DNA from: Pseudomonadota bacterium
Lineage (GTDB): Bacteria; SZUA-182; DTGQ01
DNA length: 64,000 nucleotides
Reading direction: 5' to 3'
Assembly (NCBI GenBank): GCA_030625085.1
Contig: DAOURK010000003.1
Span: 20,198-84,197 of the forward strand
The notes below the pieces were generated by a model, which saw only the letters and a list, made by a program, of their open reading frames with translations, ran no database searches and had not been told where the DNA came from. This document shows positions 1 through 8,280 of the stretch, one piece after another. Position 1 is the first letter of the stretch. Every line of letters begins with the position of its first letter. Position numbers and translations under genes: made by a program.

Positions 1-3000
1 CGATTGAAAATTGATTTTTTTATAATCACAGCCATGCCGACAATACGGTCATGGACAAAATTTTTTCCTTGATGTTCCTTGCTCCATCCGGCAGCAAATG
101 TCTGGTATGCCTCAAGGGTATCATATCCAGACTGCATAGCCTGGGGGCCGCTTACATTGTTTGAACGTGGCCCTACAATTCCTATGTCGGGAGCAGATTC
201 AATTTGAGTGATAAAATTTTTAAGCCAGCCATCATGCACCAGGACGTCATTGCAGACACCGACACAATATTTTCCTCGTGCAAGTGAGAAAACATAATTG
301 GCGTTTGCCTCTACGACCCGGTTCTGATAATATCTGATGACACGGGTATGGGGATGAAAAGCGCTAACAGATTCAAAATACTCAAACGTGCCGTCTGTTG
401 AGCCATTGTCCATAAGCAACAATTCATACGGGCCCTCGGTGTAATGCAGGATGCTCTCAACACACTTCCTCGTGTACTGTAGCTGGTTATATGCCCCAAC
501 AATAATACTGGCATTAATCTTTTCGCTGTCTTCCCGGCCAATCGATGGCAAAGCTGCATCATCAGCCGAAAGATCTCCCGCGGAACTTGATGAAGCTAAT
601 TGTACAAAAGGTGACGGTGTGACCTGCGGCAGAGGCGAGGCAACAGCGTTAAATCCGATGTGCTTAAATATATCAACAAGCCTGTGTGTCCACGTGTGCT
701 CGGCAAGTGTTCGCTCATATCCGCGCCGGGCAATTTCTTCCCGTTCACCTTCATGGGCAAGATAATACCTTGATTTGTCAATCAGTTCCTCTAATGAGGA
801 GGCAATTACCACCTCCTTGTCAGGTTCATAGTACTCTTCAAGGTTGTCCACAGGAGTTGTGACTAAAAATCCATGACATCCGGGCACTTCAAAATTTCGC
901 CTTCTTATTGGCTGCGTGGTGATGGCGGATGAATTACCGAGATTAAGATTGATCCTGGATTGATTAAAAATCCTCACCATATCATAAAAGGGGATATACG
1001 AGTCTTCATTCCAACCGGCCCCGAATACATCAACAGGTAAACCGCTTTGTCTTATCTTCTCAATAAGTTCTAAACGATTGCCCTTTCCCGCGCCGACAAA
1101 GCTTACGTCCCTTGCCCCGGGAGCCGGTGTCGGCTGGTAGGTGAACGGGTTGAAGGCCCACTGGCTCTTGATGATTTTTGGGCCGAAACCGGCTCCGTGA
1201 TATTTGCCGGCGGCTTTGTGTGAGGTCGTGATGATATGGTCGGCACAGGTCGCCCATAGTAGTGCGTAATCATCAAAGCGCAGATGGTCATCATTCATCC
1301 AGATGATTGTTTGTGTGTCAGTGTGATCAGTTATAGATTTTAAGCTTTCATGAAGAATATCAGCCTGCAGATCGGAAGGACTGTACAAGAGCAAATCAGG
1401 CTGTTCTTGGCGGACGATCTCCACCAGGCGGTCCGACATGCCCGCAACCCCACGCTGCTGAGCCTCCGTGGCATAATCAAAAAATTGCACCTCTACGTTC
1501 TCAAAGTGGTGCAGAGCATTAAATATATTCCACCACCCGTAGTCATATCCTCTTCGCGCATTGCCGGAGGAAAATTTGACGCCTGCAGCCAATACCTTTA
1601 TTGACGGTTTCTTTCCGATCAGGAAGGACTTATGGTCTCGCTCTGCAGCATCGACAGGCCTCCGTGCATTTGAGTCCAGTCGCTCATTGATGATTTTTCC
1701 GTTTCCCGGCACGGGCGGCTTTGCTTTCGATAAATGCTTCCAGGTCCACATCACTGGCACGCTTATGAACTTCCAGTTCCTTGCCGTAGGTGGAACGGCT
1801 TTCCCTTTGGTCCATGTCTTGTCGCCGGCAAATAACATCTCCGGCGATTTTGATGAAGCTGCGGCGCACAGTGCCGCCAGTGAATCATAGAAGGGGAATG
1901 ATGAATATTTTCGCAGATTTCCACCAGTGACCCATGCGTCAATGGCAGCAACATGCCGCTCGTAATCTTTATATGACATGCACCGAAGGTACTTGTCTAG
2001 TTCCCCGAGGTTGTCAAATTGCCGGAAATCAATAAAACAATTTTCAGGAATATACTTCTCGATGTTTGAGGCGCCGAGATAAATCGGGATTGTCCTGGTT
2101 TCAAAGCAATCGAGGATTTTTTCGGTAATATAGCCGGCAGAGAGGACCGGATGATTGGTGTTTTCAAAACAGAGGTTGTATCGATATTGCTTCTGCACAG
2201 ATAATTTTCGGCCTTCCGGGATCGCACCGCGGTAATTGGACAGGGGGAAAGGCGGTGTGCCGTATACATCGAAGGGGATGTCCGAGTTTTTGGAAAACCA
2301 CTCTGCAACCTCAATGCGCTTTGAATAGAGCTCGCCGGGAACATGGGACCGCTTGTTGCCGCTGATCATGCAGATGGCATTCTTGCGGCATGGCAGAGGA
2401 TAAAGCAATTCGCGCTGACTTTGCCGATCCGTTACCGGTTCCTCTTTTAATCCGGCGCGGGGGAAGAGTATTTTATGGAATTTATTGTCCCGCCCAATCA
2501 GCGCATCAAATAAACCAAATACATGGTCAAAGTGTTTCCAGATACCCTCATCAAATTCACCCGGCAGCACAACAGCCGGCTCCAGCATGAGCAAGATGTT
2601 TAAACCCGGGAGCCTGCCTCTGTAACTGAAGGCATTGTGATATACATAATGATCACACCCCTCTATTGGAAAACAAGACCAAATAATCGAGACATTCCCG
2701 CGATAAAAGGCCTTAATATCATTCTGAGGCAAATGTCCGTAAACAATATTTATGGTGAGCTTTTTTTCACCACCTGCATGCGGGAGTACAGTCCGCAAAT
2801 TATACTTCAGTTCAAGACTGGCAAGATCCTCTCGTATACGGCCATCAAGAGTAGAGCAGAATTCTTTGCTGACGAAAATACCATTTGTGCCATTATCAAA
2901 TACCAGGATATAATCATGCTGCTGTAAAAACTTTATGATATCGTCGCCCCCCACATTAATCTCCACAATTATCAATGCCGGTCGAAAGCGAGCCCAGTCA

Positions 3001-4148
3001 TTGCTTTCCAGTACGGCAAGATCATACCCTTCTGCATCAACGGACATAAAATCAATCGTTATCCCCCCAAGGTGCGATTCAAAGATGTCAACTAATCTTA
3101 CAACAGGAGTTGGTTCTTCTGAGACTAAGGTTGCGCCATAAAGTTTGCCCGCCTGAAGGGCGGCCTGCTTATTGAAGGAAGAGAGGGTATCTGCCGACAT
3201 CCGATAAAATGTCATGGTCCCCGGTGCGGGGCCAACGCCAACCTTCAGGTTGATATCACGATCTCTCTTTGCGCAGAGTCCGGCATGAAGGTTCGGTTCC
3301 GGTTCAACATTAATACCCCGCCAACCCCTGCCATAAAACAGCTTGGTGTTGCTGAAAATATCGGGGTCATTTGCTCCGACGTCCACATAAAAACCATCAC
3401 GCCTATGGGAGAACAAGGCATCAATAACTAAATCCTCCCTGTATTGACTATATGTTGCCAAAGATGAGTTTGGCCCTATTTTGGCAACCAACAGCTCATT
3501 TTCCAAAACGAATTCAATATCATCTAATGCGTGCCCCCCCTTCACCCGCCAGCGAACATCCATCTCCCAAGAATCCTCAGAAGGAGTTACCGGATCGATC
3601 CATAAGGCATCATATTTTTTCGATAAAAGCTGATTAAAATCTTTTAATTTACCTGGCGGTATCCCAAGATATCTTGTAGGTGTGTCATCGGGCTCGACTT
3701 CGCATTGAATTTCACGAATCTTCCCCTTTTGAATCAACTCAGTGAGTGTTTTTAGTACTGTCAGATCTATGCCCTGCAAGTCTGTTATCAACGTATCAAT
3801 TTCCTGAATATTGTTACTGATACAAAAATCATAAAGATTTATTGTAGGTACTTTTATCTTTTTTTGCGCAGTAAGCAAACCACTTTTCATATGGCCAAAC
3901 TCAGGATTTGGGCTCCCGAGAGAAGAAGCCGCAGTCCAATTCGTTGTAATAGTAAACTCAACTTCTTCCCCGCTCTTTTCCATCAATGCACCATAAATAA
4001 ATTTGACATTGAGGTCATTTTGATAAAATTTTTCGGCTTGTTCAATTTTATCAGGATTGGCATCAAAACCATAACACAGGTCATAATACGGCCTGATACG
4101 ATTAAAATTAACCAAATTATGAATTCCGCAATAAAATAATGTCTTCAT
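1..4148 (-). CDS. Giant multidomain glycosyltransferase/methyltransferase, partial at the window edge (divergent FkbM-like, FkbM methyltransferase, GT10 fucosyltransferase-like, CgeB-like glycosyltransferase, GT2)
   Basis: Manual minus-strand translation from ATG at 4148 has no stop codon to position 1 (1382 codons). Motifs: GFYVDVGANDPDIFSNTKLFYGRGWRGINVEPEP (FkbM); YNLCFENTNHPVLSAGYITEKILDCFETRTIPIYLGASNIEKYIPENCFIDFR (GT10-like); SFVGAGKGNRLELIEKIRQ and RRNFEVPGCHGFLVTTPVDNLEEYYEPDKEVV (CgeB-like); NASIIVGAYNQLQYTRKCVESILHY...LLMDNGSTDGT (GT2). Missing from the ORF track, apparently because it has no stop inside the window. Confidence 0.9.
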   Translation of the reverse strand, partial: MKTLFYCGIHNLVNFNRIRPYYDLCYGFDANPDKIEQAEKFYQNDLNVKFIYGALMEKSGEEVEFTITTNWTAASSLGSPNPEFGHMKSGLLTAQKKIKVPTINLYDFCISNNIQEIDTLITDLQGIDLTVLKTLTELIQKGKIREIQCEVEPDDTPTRYLGIPPGKLKDFNQLLSKKYDALWIDPVTPSEDSWEMDVRWRVKGGHALDDIEFVLENELLVAKIGPNSSLATYSQYREDLVIDALFSHRRDGFYVDVGANDPDIFSNTKLFYGRGWRGINVEPEPNLHAGLCAKRDRDINLKVGVGPAPGTMTFYRMSADTLSSFNKQAALQAGKLYGATLVSEEPTPVVRLVDIFESHLGGITIDFMSVDAEGYDLAVLESNDWARFRPALIIVEINVGGDDIIKFLQQHDYILVFDNGTNGIFVSKEFCSTLDGRIREDLASLELKYNLRTVLPHAGGEKKLTINIVYGHLPQNDIKAFYRGNVSIIWSCFPIEGCDHYVYHNAFSYRGRLPGLNILLMLEPAVVLPGEFDEGIWKHFDHVFGLFDALIGRDNKFHKILFPRAGLKEEPVTDRQSQRELLYPLPCRKNAICMISGNKRSHVPGELYSKRIEVAEWFSKNSDIPFDVYGTPPFPLSNYRGAIPEGRKLSVQKQYRYNLCFENTNHPVLSAGYITEKILDCFETRTIPIYLGASNIEKYIPENCFIDFRQFDNLGELDKYLRCMSYKDYERHVAAIDAWVTGGNLRKYSSFPFYDSLAALCAAASSKSPEMLFAGDKTWTKGKAVPPTARNWKFISVPVMWTWKHLSKAKPPVPGNGKIINERLDSNARRPVDAAERDHKSFLIGKKPSIKVLAAGVKFSSGNARRGYDYGWWNIFNALHHFENVEVQFFDYATEAQQRGVAGMSDRLVEIVRQEQPDLLLYSPSDLQADILHESLKSITDHTDTQTIIWMNDDHLRFDDYALLWATCADHIITTSHKAAGKYHGAGFGPKIIKSQWAFNPFTYQPTPAPGARDVSFVGAGKGNRLELIEKIRQSGLPVDVFGAGWNEDSYIPFYDMVRIFNQSRINLNLGNSSAITTQPIRRRNFEVPGCHGFLVTTPVDNLEEYYEPDKEVVIASSLEELIDKSRYYLAHEGEREEIARRGYERTLAEHTWTHRLVDIFKHIGFNAVASPLPQVTPSPFVQLASSSSAGDLSADDAALPSIGREDSEKINASIIVGAYNQLQYTRKCVESILHYTEGPYELLLMDNGSTDGTFEYFESVSAFHPHTRVIRYYQNRVVEANANYVFSLARGKYCVGVCNDVLVHDGWLKNFITQIESAPDIGIVGPRSNNVSGPQAMQSGYDTLEAYQTFAAGWSKEHQGKNFVHDRIVGMAVIIKKSIFN

Positions 4149-4262
4149 GGAATCTGATTATCTCTCCTTGCATATTAAAATTTACATCAAACACAATTAG
4201 ATCCATTTTTCTATTTTCTATGATTTTTAAAATATAGATTTTCGGATATTAAATTTTATCCT

Positions 4263-4286
4263 GTAGCGCAGGGCTAAAGCCCTGCG
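4263..4286. repeat. REP-like palindrome GTAGCGCAGGGCTAAAGCCCTGCG
   Basis: Perfect CGCAGGGCT-AA-AGCCCTGCG stem; same family as copies at 25.5, 44.9, 53.0 and 55.9 kb. Confidence 0.85.
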
Positions 4287-4434
4287 TCCTTCTGTTTGAA
4301 TATGGATTGTGAAATTATTTTTTTGAAAATCTATAGCGGGGCTATTTATCTTTAACTCAGGGGTTGAATCAATTTCTGTATGATGCCGCCCTCCTCTATG
4401 CGGTATTATCCATCAGGGACTATATTACACTTTG

Positions 4435-4809
4435 TTATGCCGGGCCCCCCAGACCGGCGGCAAGGTTAAGATTAATGTTGATGATCGCTTGCAGTTTTTC
4501 AGGGGCCGGGTAAGTCATAGCTTCAAAAATACGCCCGTCAATAAATATGCTCAGGTTGAGTATGTCCTCTTTCAGTTTTTGAGGGAGTGGATTATCGGGC
4601 TTTATCAGCTCTGATTGAAAGAGACTCCATATCTTCTGGTTATATTTAAGCGCTTCATCCAATTTTGTATTTCGGTCTTCATCATCCCAGTTGTTTTGGC
4701 AATGCTTTAGTTTTAAAGCCGCCTTGGTGAGAACCGACGACTCTAATTCACGTCCGGTCATGGTAATCTTTTGAGTGGTTTTATATGCTTCTAATTGAGC
4801 TGAGTGCAT
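4435..4809 (-). CDS. flaF: Flagellar biosynthesis regulator FlaF
   Basis: 124 aa, FlaF-like (MHSAQLEAYKTTQKITMTGRELESSVLTKAALKL...NQKIWSLFQSEL); adjacent to a flagellin; GGAG upstream of the ATG. Confidence 0.8.
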   Translation of the reverse strand: MHSAQLEAYKTTQKITMTGRELESSVLTKAALKLKHCQNNWDDEDRNTKLDEALKYNQKIWSLFQSELIKPDNPLPQKLKEDILNLSIFIDGRIFEAMTYPAPEKLQAIININLNLAAGLGGPA

Positions 4810-5144
4810 TTTTAATCTCCTCCGATTAAAAATCTATTGAGAACTTACCCTAACCCGGACAAGCCGGAACCAAAAAGGTTTTAAAATTTTCTATCATAAA
4901 AAACACGAAACTCAGAACTAAGCGCTTAATGAATTATAGACATTCAGATAATTAATTACAAAAATATTCTCTCGAAATCCTCAACTTTAAAAGGATTGAC
5001 CACAATAAAAAATAGTAATTAATTATTTGAAAAACTATAGACTAATGCATTGCTGAATCGTTTAAACGGACCACCCTTCCCTACCCTCCCATCGAGGGAG
5101 GAGGACTGAATAAAAGCCGGTTGCACGGAATTTACAGTAATTGT

Positions 5145-5990
5145 TTATCTCAATAATGCTGTTAATTGTGACTGCTTTTCCGTTATGCCCCTGATTACTT
5201 CTATAGTCAGGGCCTGTCTCAGTTCCACGCTCTTGATCTGCGCGGCAACCTCGTTCATGTCGGCATTTTTAATCTTTTCCGCTCGATTTCTATGAAAATT
5301 AGCTGTCCTGGTATTATGTGCCTGCCAACGGGCAATGCCGAACGCGTCAAATGCCAGTCCGGCGCGTTTTTGTTCGAGAGTATCCTTTGCCGTCCGAAGA
5401 TTGGCGGCGGCATCGGCGATCTCGGCATCGGTTGGCTCCTCCGGCAGTTCCGGAATATCCAGGCCCTCGGGCCCCGTATGGACTTGTCGGCTATGGATGG
5501 TTTTCCTGACGCCGTTTTCGCCGACCATTACCTCCCAATCGCCTGCGCCGGGAACAACAGAAGGGTCCGCCATGATTTTTTTCGCATCTTCTTCCGGGGG
5601 GGGGATGGTCAACTGGTCGATTTGTTTCCGGAAGGCGCTAAAACCCTTCAATAATTCAGCCCTTTCCGGGCTGTCCGGAGGGAAGGGGGGATAATTTTTT
5701 ATAATCCTGTCCAATTGACTTTTCATCTTTTCAAGATAATCGTCGATTGTGCCCATTGTTGTATCCGCTATCCTGATATTCATGGCAACCATGTTAATAC
5801 CGGAGTTTATAGCCTGGAGACGGTTAAAAGCCGAATGACTGTTGCTCGCCGCTGCCCATGCGGAAGGATTGTCTTTGGATGAGTTGATTTTTTTCCCGGT
5901 GCTCAGCCTTTGGGTCAGTGAATCCATTGTCTTGTTGAGACCTTTAAGATTGAAGAGAGCCTGATTTATCCCAATCTTAATGCTTGGCAT
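5145..5990 (-). CDS. Minor/atypical flagellin with a proline-rich central region
   Basis: Flagellin N-domain (LTQRLSTGKKINSSKDNPSAWAAASNSHS) and C-terminal D0-like helix (LRQALTIEVIRGITEKQSQLTALLR). Start moved from 6020 to ATG 5990, preceded by AGGAGA. Confidence 0.8.
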   Translation of the reverse strand: MPSIKIGINQALFNLKGLNKTMDSLTQRLSTGKKINSSKDNPSAWAAASNSHSAFNRLQAINSGINMVAMNIRIADTTMGTIDDYLEKMKSQLDRIIKNYPPFPPDSPERAELLKGFSAFRKQIDQLTIPPPEEDAKKIMADPSVVPGAGDWEVMVGENGVRKTIHSRQVHTGPEGLDIPELPEEPTDAEIADAAANLRTAKDTLEQKRAGLAFDAFGIARWQAHNTRTANFHRNRAEKIKNADMNEVAAQIKSVELRQALTIEVIRGITEKQSQLTALLR

Positions 5991-6213
5991 ATCTTCTCCT
6001 TTCATGAAGAGTATACACATGAAGACATAACATTATTATCTATCTTCACACCCTAATTTCATGCCAACCAAAGCAACACTTATATATATTATCGGAATAT
6101 TTAAAAATATCTTTAAGGTATTTTTAAAAATGCAGATATGCTGCAAGATTATCCATAATCTTTTGGGGTCGAAATAGGTATATATGCGGCTCCAGGTGGC
6201 TTGAGGCACAATT

Positions 6214-6238
6214 TTCGGGGCGCCCCGAATTTTTTTTT
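6214..6238 (+). terminator. Rho-independent terminator-like hairpin between the divergent flagellins
   Basis: TTCGGGGCGCCCCGAA palindrome followed by a T tract (6230-6238). Confidence 0.55.
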
Positions 6239-6443
6239 ACGATTTAGTGAATTTTGACTGAAGTTTTAAAAGGATTGTCCGATAGAAAAAGCAGAGGCTG
6301 AAAAAATCAAGGTTAAAGGCTGAAAAATTAAAATCCGGAAGGAGGTGAAAAAAATAAGCACCTGATAAAAAAAAGTGATGAAAAAAGATTGAAAAAACCG
6401 CCGATGAAATCGGCCGAGCACAAAATCGGTAAAGTACAAAAAC

Positions 6444-6476
6444 ATTACCGGTAAGAATTACCGGTAAGAATTACCG
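6444..6476 (+). repeat. Tandem 13-bp repeats ATTACCGGTAAGA (2.5 copies) upstream of flagellin
   Basis: attaccggtaaga attaccggtaaga attaccg; each full unit contains the palindrome TTACCGGTAA. Confidence 0.9.
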
Positions 6477-6507
6477 AAAACAAAATTCCTAGAAAAGGAG
6501 AATCAGC

Positions 6508-7617
6508 ATGGCTAACAACATCACATTATCCACCGGAATGCGCTCCAACTTAATGAGCCTTCAGTCGACATTAGATCTTCTTAACCAAACACAGAATCGC
6601 CTGTCAACAGGGTTAAAAGTCAATACCGCTCTTGATGATCCGACCGCCTACTTTACAGCCCTGACACTTACAACACGTGCCAGTAACATTAATTCACTCA
6701 AGGACGAAATGGGCCAGGCTATTCAAACAATAAAAGCCGCGGACATAGGCATCACAGCAATTAGCGACTTAGTCGATCAGGCAAAAGGTATTGCGAAGAA
6801 AGCGCAGGCAGTTGTGATCGTCAACGACAAACAGTACGTTACTTTAAACACCGTCGCGGCAGATGATGTAATTACCATCGGGGGCGCAATTCTTACGGCA
6901 GTTGCTGGGACTGCGACTGCCACCCAATTCAGCATCGACGGTACCGATGCGGAGGACGCGGCAGCCTTAGCGGCCGCAATAAACAGTGCAAGTATGTCAG
7001 TAGGGGGTGGGGCCGTAACCGCCGATAATGAGGGTGTCAAGGTATACATCGAGGCTGCGGGCGTCGATTTAACAACCGGCAGTATTGTAGCCGCTGGTAC
7101 AATGGTCGAATCAGATATAATATCTGTCGCCAATGAAATGGCCACCCTTCAAGGCTCTTACAACGAGATGTTGGACCAGATTGATCATATGGTAATAGAC
7201 GCGGGCTACAAGGGTAAAAACCTTCTCAACAGTGACAATCTTGAGGTAAACTTCGAAGGGGATCGTAAGATTACTATTGAGGGGTTCTCGGCAAGGGTTG
7301 CCGGTTTAGAGCTCACAGACGCTGACTGGACCTCGACCGCCGATCAAGACGGCAATCTCTCTGAGATCGAAGATGCTCTTACCACGCTGGGGGGCGAGGC
7401 ATCAAAGATGGCCTCGAATCTGGGTATCATCACCACACGTGAAAAATTTTCAACTAACATAGTAAACCTCCTTACCGAAGGCGCCGATAAACTTACACTC
7501 GCCGACATGAACGAAGAAGGAGCGAACATGTTGGCGCTCCAAACCAAACAGGCCCTTGCGGCAACAGCGCTGAGCATGTCTGCTCAGGCGGCCCAGTCGG
7601 TGTTGAGGTTGTTCTGA
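6508..7617 (+). CDS. fliC: Flagellin
   Basis: 369 aa; TLDLLNQTQNRLSTGLKVNTALDDPTAYFTALTLTTRA N-terminus and ANMLALQTKQALAATALSMSAQAAQSVLRLF C-terminus; RBS AAAAGGAG. Confidence 0.93.
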   Translation: MANNITLSTGMRSNLMSLQSTLDLLNQTQNRLSTGLKVNTALDDPTAYFTALTLTTRASNINSLKDEMGQAIQTIKAADIGITAISDLVDQAKGIAKKAQAVVIVNDKQYVTLNTVAADDVITIGGAILTAVAGTATATQFSIDGTDAEDAAALAAAINSASMSVGGGAVTADNEGVKVYIEAAGVDLTTGSIVAAGTMVESDIISVANEMATLQGSYNEMLDQIDHMVIDAGYKGKNLLNSDNLEVNFEGDRKITIEGFSARVAGLELTDADWTSTADQDGNLSEIEDALTTLGGEASKMASNLGIITTREKFSTNIVNLLTEGADKLTLADMNEEGANMLALQTKQALAATALSMSAQAAQSVLRLF

Positions 7618-7640
7618 TAAACAAGATCAAGTAATGGATC

Positions 7641-7670
7641 AAAATGGGGGGGCTTGCCCCCCCATTTTTT
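7641..7670 (+). terminator. Intrinsic terminator of flagellin
   Basis: AAAATGGGGGGG-CTTG-CCCCCCCATTTT perfect 12-bp stem with T tract, just after the flagellin stop. Confidence 0.9.
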
Positions 7671-7860
7671 CCAACTATCCAACTAACAAGCACCGGCCCC
7701 ATGAATATAAATAACAGACGGATAAAACCCCCGATACAGCACATTTCAGACGATGGAGGCAAGCAAAAGCGACTCCTCTTATCCGCAATTCCAATTCTTC
7801 AAATAAAAGGTGTGTAAAGGTATGATTAATCAAAAGAAGACAAAAAGAGCATAAGAGAAA

Positions 7861-8280
7861 ATGTCATTGAAAATATCATTAAAACCGCACGAAAGATTAA
7901 TTATCGGCGGCGCTGTAATTGTAAATGCAAAGACCGGGTGTGATCTGATCGTTGAAAATAATGTCCCCATACTCCGCGAAAAAGATATCATGGCCGTAAA
8001 GGGGGCCGATTCACCATGCCGGAGGATTTATTTTGTCATACAGCTTATGTATGTGGATGGTAAAAATCTGACTGAACATCATAAAACCTACTGGGAATTG
8101 GTAAAGGACGTGATGGGTGCGGCCCCGAGCACCCGCGGATTAATTATTGAGATCAGCGAATATGTCCTGCACAACAAGTATTATCAGGCGCTGAAACTAA
8201 CCCGCGGATTGATCGATTACGAGCAGGAGGCCGTCAGTAAGGCCGGCAAGGCGGCGGCAAGATCGCCGGGCTCTGTTTAA
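7861..8280 (+). CDS. flbT: Flagellin mRNA regulator FlbT
   Basis: 139 aa; MSLKISLKPHERLIIGGAVIVNA...CRRIYFVIQLMYVDG...YYQALKLTRGLIDYEQ, FlbT-like. Confidence 0.85.
   Translation: MSLKISLKPHERLIIGGAVIVNAKTGCDLIVENNVPILREKDIMAVKGADSPCRRIYFVIQLMYVDGKNLTEHHKTYWELVKDVMGAAPSTRGLIIEISEYVLHNKYYQALKLTRGLIDYEQEAVSKAGKAAARSPGSV

Noticed and set aside
311-3637. Small ORFs on both strands in the track (e.g. 451..765, 1350..1604, 1997..2344)
   Set aside because: They lie in alternative frames or antisense to the continuous giant minus-strand ORF and show no family motifs.
5292-5694. Plus-strand ORFs of ~120 aa antisense to the minor flagellin
   Set aside because: Shadow ORFs of a clear flagellin gene; composition without recognisable domains.
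6444-6476. CRISPR-like array
   Set aside because: Units are contiguous 13-mers without spacers and no cas genes occur in the window.
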